Shown piece after piece: positions 44,561-54,700 of a stretch of DNA of 64,000 nucleotides. Origin of the DNA: UBA1765 sp045615885 (GTDB taxonomy: Bacteria; Fibrobacterota; Fibrobacteria; Fibrobacterales; Fibrobacteraceae); NCBI GenBank assembly GCA_045615885.1, contig JAZLFR010000061.1, forward strand, positions 1-64,000, read 5' to 3'. Position 1 is the stretch's first letter. The number at the start of each line of letters is the position of its first letter. A model generated the notes under the pieces. The model ran no database searches. It saw nothing but the letters and a program-made list of their open reading frames with translations, and was not told the origin of the DNA. The position numbers were made by a program, and so were the translations under genes.

Positions 44561-44632
44561 TGTCATCATGAGCAACGCGAAGTGATCTAGAACATTGTCC
44601 TGGATGGCCACGCTTCGCTCGCCAAGACACGG
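44561..44632. repeat. Dispersed intergenic repeat, related to 28805-28890
   Basis: TCATCATGAGCAACGCGAAGTGATCTAG and GGATGGCCACGCTTCGCTCG resemble the well-known ATCCTGAGCGAAGxxGAAGGATCT family in the opposite orientation to the copy at 28805. Non-coding. Confidence 0.5.
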
Positions 44633-44766
44633 TAAGTTACAATCCCTGACTCCTGATTCCTGACTCCTGTTTTCCGTTCTCTGTCTTCTGTCCTCTGTCC
44701 TCTGTCCATTAACCACTGAAAACTACAATCTCTTGCATCTTTATCTTGCATCTGGCATCTTAATAT

Positions 44767-45795
44767 ATGAAAGCACTCTTTATTGGTGGCACCGGTACAA
44801 TCAGCATGGCAATCACAAGGTTGCTTGCCGAGCGCGGATGGGAAGTTACCCTTCTCAATCGCGGGAACCGCTCTGCCGAAATTCCTGAATCTGTAAAGAC
44901 AATCCACGTTGACGATGTCAATGACGAGGCTGACGTCGCAAAGAAAATCGAAGGCCTTACTTTTGACGTTGTTTGCGATTTCATAGGCTTTGTTCCGGAA
45001 CAGCTTGAACGCGACTACCGCTTGTTCAAGGGCAAGACTCGCCAATTCATGTACATCAGTTCCGCAAGCGCCTACCACAAGCCGGTCGCAGACTACCGCA
45101 TTACAGAAGGCACAACGCTTGCAAACCCGTATTGGGAATATTCACGCAACAAAATCAAGTGTGAAGAATTCCTGATGCGCATGTATCGCGAAGAAGGCTT
45201 CCCGGTTACAATCATCCGCCCGAGCCACACCTACGATGAACGCTCCATACCTCTTGGCGTTCACGGCAAGAACGGCAGCTGGCAAGTGGCAAAGCGCATG
45301 CTCGAAGGCAAGCCCGTAATCATTCACGGTGATGGCACGAGCCTCTGGACAATGACTCACAACAGCGACTTTGCAAAAGCCTTTGTCGGCCTCATGGCAA
45401 ACCCGCACGCCATTGGCGAAGCCTTCCAGATCACTTGCGACGAAAGCGTAACCTGGAACCAGGTTTACAAGGCAATCGCAAATGTGCTCGGCGTAGAACT
45501 CAAGCCGTGCTATGTTTCTTCCAGCTTCCTGGCTAGCGTAGGCGACGCCTGCGGTTACGACTTTACAGGTAGCCTCATTGGAGACAAGGCAAACTCCGTT
45601 GTATTTGACAATACCAAGTTAAAGCGCGCTGTCCCAGACTATGTTCCAAGCGTCCGCTTTGACGAAGGCATTCGCCGCACAATCGAGAATGTGCTAAAGA
45701 AGCCTGAATTGCAGCGCGAGGACCCAGATTTTGACGCCTTCTGCGACAAGGTAATCCAGGCCATGGAATTAGCCAAGAAGTTCGTGCAGGGGTAA
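44767..45795 (+). CDS. NAD(P)-dependent epimerase/dehydratase (extended SDR)
   Basis: The Rossmann motif is FIGGTGTISMAITRLL. The SSASAYHKP segment and the catalytic pair YSRNK follow (about residue 122). RPSHTYDERS and a C-terminal half with a WNQVYKAIANVLGVE stretch fit the atypical SDR of the CSP41-like or sugar epimerase type. It acts on an NDP-sugar or similar compound (inference). No strong ribosome site is seen; TTGCATCTTAATAT lies upstream. It stands alone. Confidence 0.87.
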   Translation: MKALFIGGTGTISMAITRLLAERGWEVTLLNRGNRSAEIPESVKTIHVDDVNDEADVAKKIEGLTFDVVCDFIGFVPEQLERDYRLFKGKTRQFMYISSASAYHKPVADYRITEGTTLANPYWEYSRNKIKCEEFLMRMYREEGFPVTIIRPSHTYDERSIPLGVHGKNGSWQVAKRMLEGKPVIIHGDGTSLWTMTHNSDFAKAFVGLMANPHAIGEAFQITCDESVTWNQVYKAIANVLGVELKPCYVSSSFLASVGDACGYDFTGSLIGDKANSVVFDNTKLKRAVPDYVPSVRFDEGIRRTIENVLKKPELQREDPDFDAFCDKVIQAMELAKKFVQG

Positions 45796-45844
45796 TCAAG
45801 CATTGCTTACGCATTAAAGCAAGTTTCAATTTGCTTTTCAAGCT

Positions 45845-46465
45845 TTATTCAGCAGGCTTCGGAGGCAGCGTCTCGCCCTCCGGGCGCGGGCCATGCCTGT
45901 CTTTGCCAAATCCCTTATGCATTTCCTTGAACTTCTTTGCCTTTTCTGCATGGTACTGCTTGAACTGCGCGAGCTGTTCCTTGGAAAGAACGCCGGCAAG
46001 TCCCTTTGCCGCATCGATGCGGGCATTCAAAAGCTTTTCTTCAACGGTAAGCAGCCCGGCCTTTGCGGCATCGATTTTCGCCTGGTCGATCATTTCCGCT
46101 TCAAGGGCTTCGCGGAGCGCAGTCTCTGCCTTCATCTTTTCGCCATGCAGTGCCTTGAACACAGAATCCTGTGCCTTGCGGCTAACCTCAAGGGCGGCCT
46201 TCTGTTCCGGAGTCACCTGCATCAGGGAATCAAGTTCCTGCGTCATCTTCTCAAAGTGCTTCTTGTGGAAATCCTTCCCAAAATCCTTGCCCATTTCGCG
46301 GCCCTTCTTGAAGCCGGGGCCATGTTCACCTTGCGGCGGCATGTGCATTTCCTGAGCGTCATGCATCTTTGGGCAAGCCATGCAGGGGCGCAGGCACACA
46401 GCACCGATAAATACGCCAATGGCGCAAGTCAAAATGGCAATGCTTGCCACGAACAGCTTATTCAT
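45845..46465 (-). CDS. Spy/CpxP/CnrX-like periplasmic protein
   Basis: An N-terminal membrane or signal segment (about residues 6-25) precedes a Cys/Met/His-rich stretch (CLRPCMACPKMHDAQEMHMPP) and a helical body with two LTxxQ-type motifs (VTPEQKAAL and LSKEQLAQF). These proteins include Spy and CpxP chaperones and the CnrX and ZraP metal sensors. The start at 46465 follows GGAGGG. Its start overlaps the anti-sigma candidate's stop by 4 bases. Probably senses metal or envelope stress for the sigma factor (inference). Confidence 0.82.
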   Translation of the reverse strand: MNKLFVASIAILTCAIGVFIGAVCLRPCMACPKMHDAQEMHMPPQGEHGPGFKKGREMGKDFGKDFHKKHFEKMTQELDSLMQVTPEQKAALEVSRKAQDSVFKALHGEKMKAETALREALEAEMIDQAKIDAAKAGLLTVEEKLLNARIDAAKGLAGVLSKEQLAQFKQYHAEKAKKFKEMHKGFGKDRHGPRPEGETLPPKPAE

Positions 46466-46800
46466 TTTCCCTCCCATGTTAAGTAGGAAACGGTTGAAGA
46501 TTGATCAAGAATCTCGTAGTTGTCGGTATTGCCTTCGCCAAGCGAATTGAACCACGAAGCAAGTTCGCTGTTTGCAACACCATCTATGGATAAAATCTCG
46601 GAATTGCCTGCGGCAGAAGAAAATGCCGAAAGCATCACGCTCGCGCACACAAGTGCTATACTTGCAGCAACGGCGACTGCAGAAAATACCTTGAAACGCA
46701 CAACGTTCCTGGTTCGGTCAAGCCTAGAAAGAACCTGCTCAAAGGAATCTGCCCGCGGGGTGAGCCGCGGTATGCTAGAAAAATCGATTTTTTCACGCAT
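46462..46800 (-). CDS. Predicted membrane anti-sigma factor
   Basis: The 112-residue protein has one membrane helix (about residues 37-58) between an N-terminal cytoplasmic segment and a periplasmic tail. It lies between an ECF sigma gene (8-base overlap) and the Spy-like gene (4-base overlap), the order of an anti-sigma factor. No zinc-binding His/Cys motif is seen, and the family is not recognised; the call rests on size, topology and position. Confidence 0.65.
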   Translation of the reverse strand: MREKIDFSSIPRLTPRADSFEQVLSRLDRTRNVVRFKVFSAVAVAASIALVCASVMLSAFSSAAGNSEILSIDGVANSELASWFNSLGEGNTDNYEILDQSSTVSYLTWEGK

Positions 46801-47338
46801 GTTGCATTTTCTCCTTCAAAAGGCTGCGCAAAACGGCGCGGGCCCTGGAAAGTTTCGCCTTTATGGTGCCTGACGGCAAGCCATAAATATCGGCAAGGTC
46901 TTCAATGGACGAGCCTTCGGCATCTTTTAGCCAGAGCATGCTTCGCGTCTCTGCCGAAAGTTCCGCAAGTGCCGCCTGCAAAACTTCGCCGTCTTCAAAA
47001 ACAGGCTCTGCGCTGCTCAAGCACTCTTCCACGATCACATCATGGTTCAGCTCCTCAAGTTCACGGTGCCTTTTTTCTTGCCTAAGCTTCATAAGGCATT
47101 CGTTCACCGTAATGCGGTAGAGCCATGTCGAAAAAGAACTGTCGCCACGGAACCCCCGCACGCGCGCAGGGACCGACGCAAAAACATCCATCAGAATGTC
47201 TTCGGCGCTATCGCGACCCTTGAGCATTTGAAACGCAAGGTTCAGCACGCTCTTGCTATGCAGACTCCACAGCTGCGCAAGAGCCTCGCGGCTACCCTTT
47301 TTCAAATCCTCTAGGAGCTTTTTCTCATCCATCTTCAT
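46793..47338 (-). CDS. ECF-type RNA polymerase sigma factor
   Basis: Region 2 has SAEDILMDVFASVPARVRGFRGDSSFSTWLYRITVN and region 4 has LSAETRSMLWLKDAEGSSIEDLADIYGLPSGTIKAKLSRARAVLRSLL, standard for ECF sigma factors. The start at 47338 (181 residues) is preferred over an upstream ATG at 47392. No strong ribosome site is seen. It probably activates this operon and distant genes when the downstream proteins release it. Confidence 0.92.
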   Translation of the reverse strand: MKMDEKKLLEDLKKGSREALAQLWSLHSKSVLNLAFQMLKGRDSAEDILMDVFASVPARVRGFRGDSSFSTWLYRITVNECLMKLRQEKRHRELEELNHDVIVEECLSSAEPVFEDGEVLQAALAELSAETRSMLWLKDAEGSSIEDLADIYGLPSGTIKAKLSRARAVLRSLLKEKMQHA

Positions 47339-47475
47339 ATTAGATGAATTATAACTAAAAAAGGTTGCAAAAAAATCGGAAAATTGCAACATGAATGCTT
47401 TTTAGGTTGGATAAATGTCATTTTATGACACAAGTCAAATGTATTTTTGAATTCAAGAAAACCAAGGAGTTTCTT

Positions 47476-48495
47476 ATGGATACAAAAAACATTGCTACAA
47501 CCGAAGGCTTCTTCGTCGAAGTCATCACCCAAAACCAAACTTCTGTTTTCAAGTTCTCCATGAGCAAAACGGGAGTGTTGGACTACATTGGCGAAGTAGA
47601 AAACTTTGACGATGCAAAATACCAGCAGATCGAAGCCAGTTCCTACTTTTCGCCTTCCTGGTACACCTACCTGCCAAAAACCTTGCAGGCCGAAATCAAA
47701 GTCTGCTTTGCCGCTGGAATGGAGAAGCTGGACGCTTCACAGTATTCCTTTTTGATGCATATCGGCGCTTTGCTCCTTGCCGTCAAGGAACGCGATTCGC
47801 TATTGGTGGCGGAGCTGCTCCATAGGCGCCCCACGGTGTTCTCGCCGTACCTGCCCATGGTACTTTACATCATAAAGCCCGTTGCGGCAGAGGCCCTGTT
47901 CGCCTGGATGTTTGGCAGAATGTATAACGACAGCAACCTGCTTCACTTCTACAGCACGGGAGCAAACATTTCTGCCAATGAAACCGACACCGGAATAATC
48001 CTCTACGCCGCAGCAAAGGATGCTTTGAAGCCGGAGCCACACAAGGAATCCGTCGAAGAAATGTTCATCCGCTACTTCCAGGAAAATCGCGATGTCGATT
48101 TTACCATCGGCATCGTAGGTTCCCAGTGCCATTTCTGGACCAATGGTTTTGGCAAGCTGGAATCTGCCAGCAGCCACCATGTAGCCAAGGACTTCGTGGA
48201 AGGCTTGGCCACCCTCCGGGAGGCACGCCAGAAGTTCTTCGATGGACTTGCCGTAACCATGCAGGCAGAGCCCTACAACCCCCATGATTCCAACGCCATC
48301 GGCGTAAGCATCGAAGATATGGAGGCGAAGATTTCCGGTTGCGGCGGCAAGACAAAGGCCGGTTACATTCGTGCTACCGGCGCCGCCCTCTTGCGCAAGG
48401 CCCGCCCGGAACAGTTCGCCTACAAGGCAAAGCTTTGGCGCATCGGCAACAGCCAGGATTCAAAGCAGGGCGTTGTGCTGCGAGTGACACTGTAA
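47476..48495 (+). CDS. Unknown protein with a HIRAN-like C-terminal region
   Basis: The start at 47476 follows AAGGAG. Residues about 1-230 do not match a family I know. The C-terminal part, VTMQAEPYNPHDSNAIGVSIEDM, with KTKAGYIRATGAALLRKA, resembles the HIRAN domain (DNA 3'-end recognition in helicases and stand-alone proteins). No helicase motifs are present. The gene ends at a strong terminator. The DNA-binding role is an inference from a short similarity. Confidence 0.6.
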   Translation: MDTKNIATTEGFFVEVITQNQTSVFKFSMSKTGVLDYIGEVENFDDAKYQQIEASSYFSPSWYTYLPKTLQAEIKVCFAAGMEKLDASQYSFLMHIGALLLAVKERDSLLVAELLHRRPTVFSPYLPMVLYIIKPVAAEALFAWMFGRMYNDSNLLHFYSTGANISANETDTGIILYAAAKDALKPEPHKESVEEMFIRYFQENRDVDFTIGIVGSQCHFWTNGFGKLESASSHHVAKDFVEGLATLREARQKFFDGLAVTMQAEPYNPHDSNAIGVSIEDMEAKISGCGGKTKAGYIRATGAALLRKARPEQFAYKAKLWRIGNSQDSKQGVVLRVTL

Positions 48496-48539
48496 AAAAG
48501 GCAAAGTCGCACCAGTGAAGGTGCGACTTTGCCTTTTTT
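48494..48539 (+). terminator. Strong terminator after the HIRAN-like gene
   Basis: A perfect 20-bp stem (48494-48513 with 48520-48539) and a 6-base loop, with A6/T6 feet. Confidence 0.9.
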
Positions 48540-48622
48540 AGGAATATTCATTCAAATGCGAAACGCATAATTGAAGGCAATGGAATTATCGCTCAATTAC
48601 CGTAAAAATGCATTGTTTTGCT

Positions 48623-48808
48623 CTATTTCTTTATGAATTTACGGCCGCCAAAAATTGCCAAAGCAACACCGAGTAGGGTCCCGCCTATTTTTTTCATGTC
48701 GGAGACAACTTCATCTCTTTTTCTTTTACAAGATTCACAAAGTTTATCGGAATTTTCAATTTTTTCGCATTTACATTTTTTGCAAATACCATAGACTTTT
48801 TTAGTCAT
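48623..48808 (-). CDS. Small zinc-ribbon protein with a C-terminal membrane helix
   Basis: The 61-residue product has CKKCKC and CESC, a four-cysteine zinc ribbon, and a C-terminal hydrophobic segment (GGTLLGVALAIFGG) that could insert in the inner membrane. It overlaps the end of the next upstream gene (48801) by 8 bases, so they are co-expressed. Both are AT-rich compared with the surroundings. No function is recognised. Confidence 0.65.
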   Translation of the reverse strand: MTKKVYGICKKCKCEKIENSDKLCESCKRKRDEVVSDMKKIGGTLLGVALAIFGGRKFIKK

Positions 48809-49847
48809 TGCCTATCTCCATTTTTCTTTGACATTCAAGTTGAAGCTTTGCCTGAGTCTGAATAGTATCCAGTTTCAAAACAACCGATTCTATACTCTGA
48901 TTCACAGTTTGCGACCAGAAATTTGGATCATCTTTTTTACTTGTTTGACTATTCAGCATAAGTAAATTGTCTCGAGAAAATACCTCTTCGATTTCTTGCT
49001 TGAGCATAGCAGTTGTTGCGGACAATGCTTTGTATTCCTGAGTTTCATTCAACAAAATACATTGTGTACGACAGGAATCAAAATATCCCTGCACATGCTG
49101 GAATGTTTGGTCCAGGATTTTTTGGCACTCGGCATCCTTTTTCTTCTTGAAATCTTTGCACATTTCAATTTCTGTTTTCAGAGATCTGTAAATCTGGCTA
49201 TGAGCAATACTATTTTGAGCTACGGCAGAAGACAGTAAACTTTGACGCATTTCCTTATTTTCACATTCTAATGCCGTCAAAAAAATACGTTTGGCTCCAT
49301 CCGTAAGAGCCAAACGATCATCCCATTGGCCAATCAATACAGCATTTACATTTTCAGCAACATTTTCAACTGCTATCGATAAATTTTCAATTTGTTTAGC
49401 AATCGAAGCCATTGTAAGAGCTTGAGTAAATGCAGCTGGATTACTTGATGGCAAATTCATCTTCTTTAAACGAGCTTGTTCCAGAAACTTTCCTTTTTCT
49501 CTAAAAACTGATTCAAAGGAATTTAAATCACCTTTAATATTTTTTAATTCAAGTCCTAGCTCTTGCATTTTTTTTAATTGTTCTTCATCTAAAGCAAAGA
49601 TTTCTTTCGCCTTTTGCGGGAACGATGCTATAACATTTACAGCATTCGGAAACTTTTTTAATAGAGAGTCAAAAGCAAAACGAGTTTTATTTTTTACCCA
49701 GGACAAGGTCTTGGAGTCAAAATTACAAACTTCACCTTCTAATACTTGTTCAGATGACTCTACAACATCAAGAACGAAATCACCAATATCAACCTTTATT
49801 GGTAACACCTCATTTTCCTTATTTGTCTTTTTGGTTTTTCTTGTCAT
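48801..49847 (-). CDS. Unknown helical protein downstream of recD
   Basis: The 348-residue product is rich in helices with charged and coiled-coil-like stretches (FALDEEQLKKMQELGLELKNIKGDL; IENLSIAVENVAENVNAVLIGQWDDRLALTDGAK). No signal peptide or enzyme motif is seen. It is low in GC and on the same strand as recCBD, 57 bases downstream of recD, so it might be transcribed with it. I do not recognise a family. Confidence 0.65.
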   Translation of the reverse strand: MTRKTKKTNKENEVLPIKVDIGDFVLDVVESSEQVLEGEVCNFDSKTLSWVKNKTRFAFDSLLKKFPNAVNVIASFPQKAKEIFALDEEQLKKMQELGLELKNIKGDLNSFESVFREKGKFLEQARLKKMNLPSSNPAAFTQALTMASIAKQIENLSIAVENVAENVNAVLIGQWDDRLALTDGAKRIFLTALECENKEMRQSLLSSAVAQNSIAHSQIYRSLKTEIEMCKDFKKKKDAECQKILDQTFQHVQGYFDSCRTQCILLNETQEYKALSATTAMLKQEIEEVFSRDNLLMLNSQTSKKDDPNFWSQTVNQSIESVVLKLDTIQTQAKLQLECQRKMEIGND

Positions 49848-49904
49848 ATTACATTAATTTTATTTTGTCGGTAAGGAGTTGTTGCTCTTCACGATTCACC
49901 GAAG

Positions 49905-51770
49905 CTATCGTTCTTCGTGAATATTGATGTCTGCGTACATTTCAATCCCCGTGTCACGATCTTGCGTTTCACTTACGCAAACGCCCTTGCAGAACACCTG
50001 CTTGTCGCATACCAGCATGCAGGTGTGCTTTGCGCGGGTTATGGCAGTATATACGATCTCCTTGTTGAGCAAGGGGTGGTTTTCCCGCTCCGGCAAGAAC
50101 ACCAGCACATTGTCGAATTCAGAGCCCTGCGACTTGTGGATTGTCATTGCATAGGCGGGAACCAGGGAGTCTCTTGAAAAATCGTTCAGGGAGAACGCCT
50201 TGTATTCGCCGCTTTCGTCCTTCTTGTCAAAAACAATCTGCAAGCCCTTCTCGCCCTTTACCACAACTCCAATTTCACCGTTATACACGTCCAAATGAGT
50301 CATGTTGCAACTCAGCATAAGCACTTCGCCAACAAAGAAGTCCTTTTTCTTAGGGCACAGTTCTTTCATTATGTATTCGTTGATTTGATCCACGCCCACG
50401 CGGCTTTGGCGTTCTGCACAAAGAATGCGGGCCTTTTCCAACATCTTGAATACAGCTTCGCAATCATTTGTCTGAGCTTTTGCAACGGTTTCCTTATAGA
50501 ACTTTTCGCACCAGGCAGAAAGCAGGTTCGCTTCGTCACTACCCATTTTTCGCCCATGGACAAGGGTGATGAATGAAACCTTGGAATTTTCCTTGTTCCC
50601 CATTTCGCCTAATTGAGTATATGGGGCAAACACTTCCTTTTCAAAAAAGCTCTCGCTTGTCGTTTCGGTAGCATTCAGCACATTGTCGCTAACTTCCCTG
50701 AGCCTTCCAAAGAATCTATTGGTCTCATTCAGCTCAACACTGCGGCCCTTGATTTTGCCAAGCAATTCGCCAAGCACGGCACCGGCATCTACAGAAGGCA
50801 ACTGGTTTTTGTCACCCAAAAGAATAAGGGTCACTTTCTTGGGCAGGGCTTCGAGCAATGCGGCAAACAGATTGATGTCGATCATGCTCGCTTCGTCAAT
50901 GATTACGACGGAATTTTCTTCTAGCGGGTTATCCTTGTTTACGGCAAACTTTTTGCCATCGCTCCCTGCCTTCAGCAAATGATGGATCGTCTTTGCCGGC
51001 AGTTCAGCGATAGTTTTATAAACACCTTCATTGGCTTGTTTATCGTCTTCATTGATAAGGTCGTTCCAAGTTTTTTGCAAACTTTCGGCCATGCGTGACT
51101 TTGCCTTGCCACTTGGCGCAGCCAGGTGGATTTTTCGAGTCACTCCGTCCCTTGCATCTTGCATCAACAGCGCCCTGAGAATAAAATAAACCACCGTGGT
51201 CTTGCCGGTTCCAGGGCCTCCCGTAACGATCAGGCTTCCTTGAAGCCCCTTGGCGACCGCCAAAGCCTGCCTGTCCTTTAGATCGTATTTATAGACACTT
51301 TTCAATTCAGCCTTGATTTTGTCGGCTTCCTTTTGAATTTCCGATTCGTTTAAAGTGGCTGAATCTCCAAAAATTTCTCCAATTTTCTTTTCAATCGTGA
51401 TTTTTGATTTATAGAGACGGTGGAAAAACAGAGAATCGCCGCTAAGCACCAAAGGTTTGGCGGCTCCATCTGGAACGGTGATGATGGAAGCGTACTTGCC
51501 ATCATGAATATTCTTTATGGCGGTTTCAAAAGATTTTTCAAGTTCATCGACATTTATGAGCGCGGCAGATTCCGCATCCATCTTTGCTACATATCGCTCC
51601 AATTTTTCTCGAAGAACCTTGGAATCCAACTTGATGTGGGTAGAACCTTCCGCATTGCGCAATAGCAAGAACGAGAGAAGATTTCGAATATCTTCGTCGC
51701 CATTGCAACCGAGTAGGTCATTTACAACGAACTGCAATTGACGCTTTTGAAAAGGGGTTTCATTAAACAT
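49905..51770 (-). CDS. recD: RecBCD exodeoxyribonuclease V alpha subunit
   Basis: The Walker A motif is VTGGPGTGKTTVV (about residues 182-194). Further SF1 helicase motifs are the IDEASMIDI Walker B region, LLGDKNQLPSVDAG, and a C-terminal TIHKSQGSEFDNVLVFLP with TAITRAKHTCML. RecD is the 5'-3' helicase of the complex. Length 621 is normal. The start overlaps the recB stop by 8 bases. Confidence 0.94.
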   Translation of the reverse strand: MFNETPFQKRQLQFVVNDLLGCNGDEDIRNLLSFLLLRNAEGSTHIKLDSKVLREKLERYVAKMDAESAALINVDELEKSFETAIKNIHDGKYASIITVPDGAAKPLVLSGDSLFFHRLYKSKITIEKKIGEIFGDSATLNESEIQKEADKIKAELKSVYKYDLKDRQALAVAKGLQGSLIVTGGPGTGKTTVVYFILRALLMQDARDGVTRKIHLAAPSGKAKSRMAESLQKTWNDLINEDDKQANEGVYKTIAELPAKTIHHLLKAGSDGKKFAVNKDNPLEENSVVIIDEASMIDINLFAALLEALPKKVTLILLGDKNQLPSVDAGAVLGELLGKIKGRSVELNETNRFFGRLREVSDNVLNATETTSESFFEKEVFAPYTQLGEMGNKENSKVSFITLVHGRKMGSDEANLLSAWCEKFYKETVAKAQTNDCEAVFKMLEKARILCAERQSRVGVDQINEYIMKELCPKKKDFFVGEVLMLSCNMTHLDVYNGEIGVVVKGEKGLQIVFDKKDESGEYKAFSLNDFSRDSLVPAYAMTIHKSQGSEFDNVLVFLPERENHPLLNKEIVYTAITRAKHTCMLVCDKQVFCKGVCVSETQDRDTGIEMYADINIHEER

Positions 51771-54700
51771 TCAAGACCTCCTTTGCACGGCCCTTGATTT
51801 CTTCATACTTCTGCTTCAAGGTTTTATAATCATTGAAATCCAAAGAAGAAAGCACGCATTTCTGCGGATTGTCTTCAGAATTATTTTCTTCGCCTCTGGC
51901 AAACACATAGAACATTCCGCCAAAATGTTTTTCGAAAACTTCTTCGGCAGTGCCACTGTAATAGGTTTTTAGCCATTCCACGAGGTAATAGGAATAGAGG
52001 ACTCGCTGCAAAGTATATTCACGCGCTTCCATCTGCGCATTCATTCCCTTGTCGTCATAGCTGGCTAGGCAATCAGATTTCCAGTCCAAAAGATAATAGC
52101 GATCTACGCCGTTCACATTACGCTTGAACAGCAAATCGATAAAGCCTTTCATAAGGATATGCTTTTCGTCATCGCAGTACATCTGGAAAAGCATTTCGCG
52201 CTTGGTATCTTCAAACGGCAAATCTTTCAGGCTGAATTTTTCCGGATATTCTTCGGTCGATCTGTCACATAGTTCCGCAGAAAGGACTCCAGACAGAATT
52301 TTCTTCATGATCGGGCCGTATTCCTGCTTGTAATTTACAAGGCAGCTGCGGAAACTGTTTTCAATGCGTCGGCTTTGTTCGGCATCGGTCATTTGCTCAT
52401 ACTTGCTGTAATCCAGCAGTTCAAAAATTTCATGCAAGGCGTTACCGAAGGATGCACCGGCCGGCAACTTGGTCGGAACCTTAGTAGAAAACTTATCCTT
52501 GGAAACTCCCGAAGAATCATCGTCGCAATCATGCTTATTATTTTCCGTGTTTACATTTTCACCATGATCATGGTGTGCGAGTTCTGAATAGGACTCCTGC
52601 CAAATCACTTTTTGCTGAATGTCGAGTTTTTCGAGCTTTGCCGCAACCAAATCGGAAACTTGGCCATTTGGAATGTCATTTTCAATCGGTTTCATTTCTG
52701 GCATGTCAATTAAGGCATTCTTTGGAATCACAGGCAATTCAGGCAGATCCGTTATATACAGCGAGGCATTTTCATCGCTTAAAAAGGCTTCAATCGATTT
52801 ATGCATAAACTGCTTGTTGGGCCCGTTTCCTCCGCCAATTGCATAATCGGGCAAAATCAGCAAATGCTGCGCTCGGGTATATGCCACATAGAATAGACGG
52901 CGCCATTCCTCAAAAGTTGAGGGATCGTCTTTTTCATCAAAGACTATTTGGCGTTTTGTGCTTCCTTCCGTAGGAAGCAGGCATGCCTTTTCTTTTTTGT
53001 TGGAAACACCTTTAAAACCACCCGCTGCAATGACTACCGGGAATTCCAAACCCTTGGAGGCATGCATGGTCATGATCTGCACTGCCTCCAAATCAGACCC
53101 CTTGGCGACTCGTGAAGCCTTGTCACCTTGGGCATCATCGTCACTCTTGTTCAAGTTATGCAAATGGCGAGCCATCGATTCCAATGTATAGGCACCGGTA
53201 GCGAGACTTTCAAGAATGTAATCCCCAATCTGATGGTATTTGGCCAGGCTCTGCATTTCCGTGCTGCTTGAAAGGGTATCGTCTATGCGTGACCATGCGT
53301 AAACAGATTCCACCAACTTCGACCATTTTTTTTCAGAAGCGAAGTGGCGCCAATTCTTTAGCTGGCCAACAATTTCCCGGTACTTTTTGTCGGCAAAATC
53401 TATTGCAGATACACGGGCAATGCGTTCTACATTGGAATCCTGTTCTAGACGATTAAAGTAGCATGTATAAAAATCCGACAAGAGCGCACAACGAATTGTG
53501 CTTTGGAATTCCTTCGATTCATTGGGAGTATTTATGGCCCGCAAAAGCCATTCCCAATGGGTGCATTCCTTATCCTTAAAAAGACCTTCATCCTTGTATC
53601 TCAAGAAAGGAATGCCATTTCTTTTCAACAATTTTTCAATTGCAGGAACTTCAGAACGGGTGCGCACCAAAATGGCAACATCTGAGAATTTCAAATCGCG
53701 AAGTGTGGCATCGTCCTTTGTCTTCACCTGCAAGGCCGAGCCATTCTCGTCTCTCTTGAAAATCTTTTTTAAGCAGTCCATGCTAAAACGGGCAAACCCC
53801 CAAGGAGAAGCATTTGGGCAAATCCAAACAGGTTTTAAATCATCTCCATTCAACGTAGCTTTCACATTGTCTTTCGCACCGGAGTCTGCATCTACAAAAG
53901 TCAGCGAACCGCCCAAAAGATTACCGTTTTTCATTGCATTGAATAGAGCATTGCATGCACGAACCATGGACTCTGTCGCACGGTAGTTCTTTGTTAAATC
54001 AAAAGCGCGACCGTTCCCCAATTTATTTTTTCCAGCATCGGTAATTTCCACAACAGCACTTTTGTACACATTTAAATCAGCGCCCTGGAAAGAATAGATG
54101 GACTGTTTCGGATCGCCAACAACAAACAAGTGGTGATTCTTATTAAGGAAAATGCCCCTGAAAATGCTCCACTGCAAATAGTTGGTATCCTGAAATTCAT
54201 CAATAATGGCCATCTTATACTTGCGTCTAAGCGTATCTGCAAGTTCGGAATATTCTTTTTCCGCAATCTCGGTATAGACATTTGAGATCATGTCGTCAAA
54301 AGTCTGCTGCTTTCGCGCCTTTTTCAAAGCCTGCCACTGTTTATAGATTTCTAGGGACTTCTTTATTGCAAACGGATAAAGGTAAAATTGATATTTTAAT
54401 TTTTTATGGGCATTGATAATATTCTGGCATTCTTTCAGCGCAAGAAAATCATCAATGCTAGCAGCAACCTCAGGGTGTGCATTTTTGAATTTTGTGAAAT
54501 AAGAGTCCTTAAAATATGTGCCATTATAAAGAGACCCATCGATATTTGCACTATCTAAAAATTCATTGACGCAATGAGCCTTCTTTCCATCAAACGCTTC
54601 ATCTTTAAATGGACTTAAATCTTTCTTGATTTGTTCCAATCGATGTTGCGAATCCTTGTAAATAGCAGTATCCTTTACATCGGGTTCTTTCGCAAAATTT

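Larger units (their letters stand above)
44288..44766. other. Repeat-rich non-coding spacer
   Basis: These 479 bases contain no gene. They hold the second 38-base repeat (44355-44392), an inversely oriented dispersed repeat (44561-44632), several tandem CTGACTCCTGATTCCTG and CTGTCCTCTGTC units (about 44640-44705), and CTTGCATC units (about 44731-44757). Frames read across these repeats give RTEDRRQRTENR-like peptides that should not be called genes. Confidence 0.7.

Noticed and set aside
44339..44716. Minus-strand frame of 125 codons with RTEDRRQRTENR repeats
   Set aside because: It is built from tandem intergenic repeats and has no domain or ribosome site.
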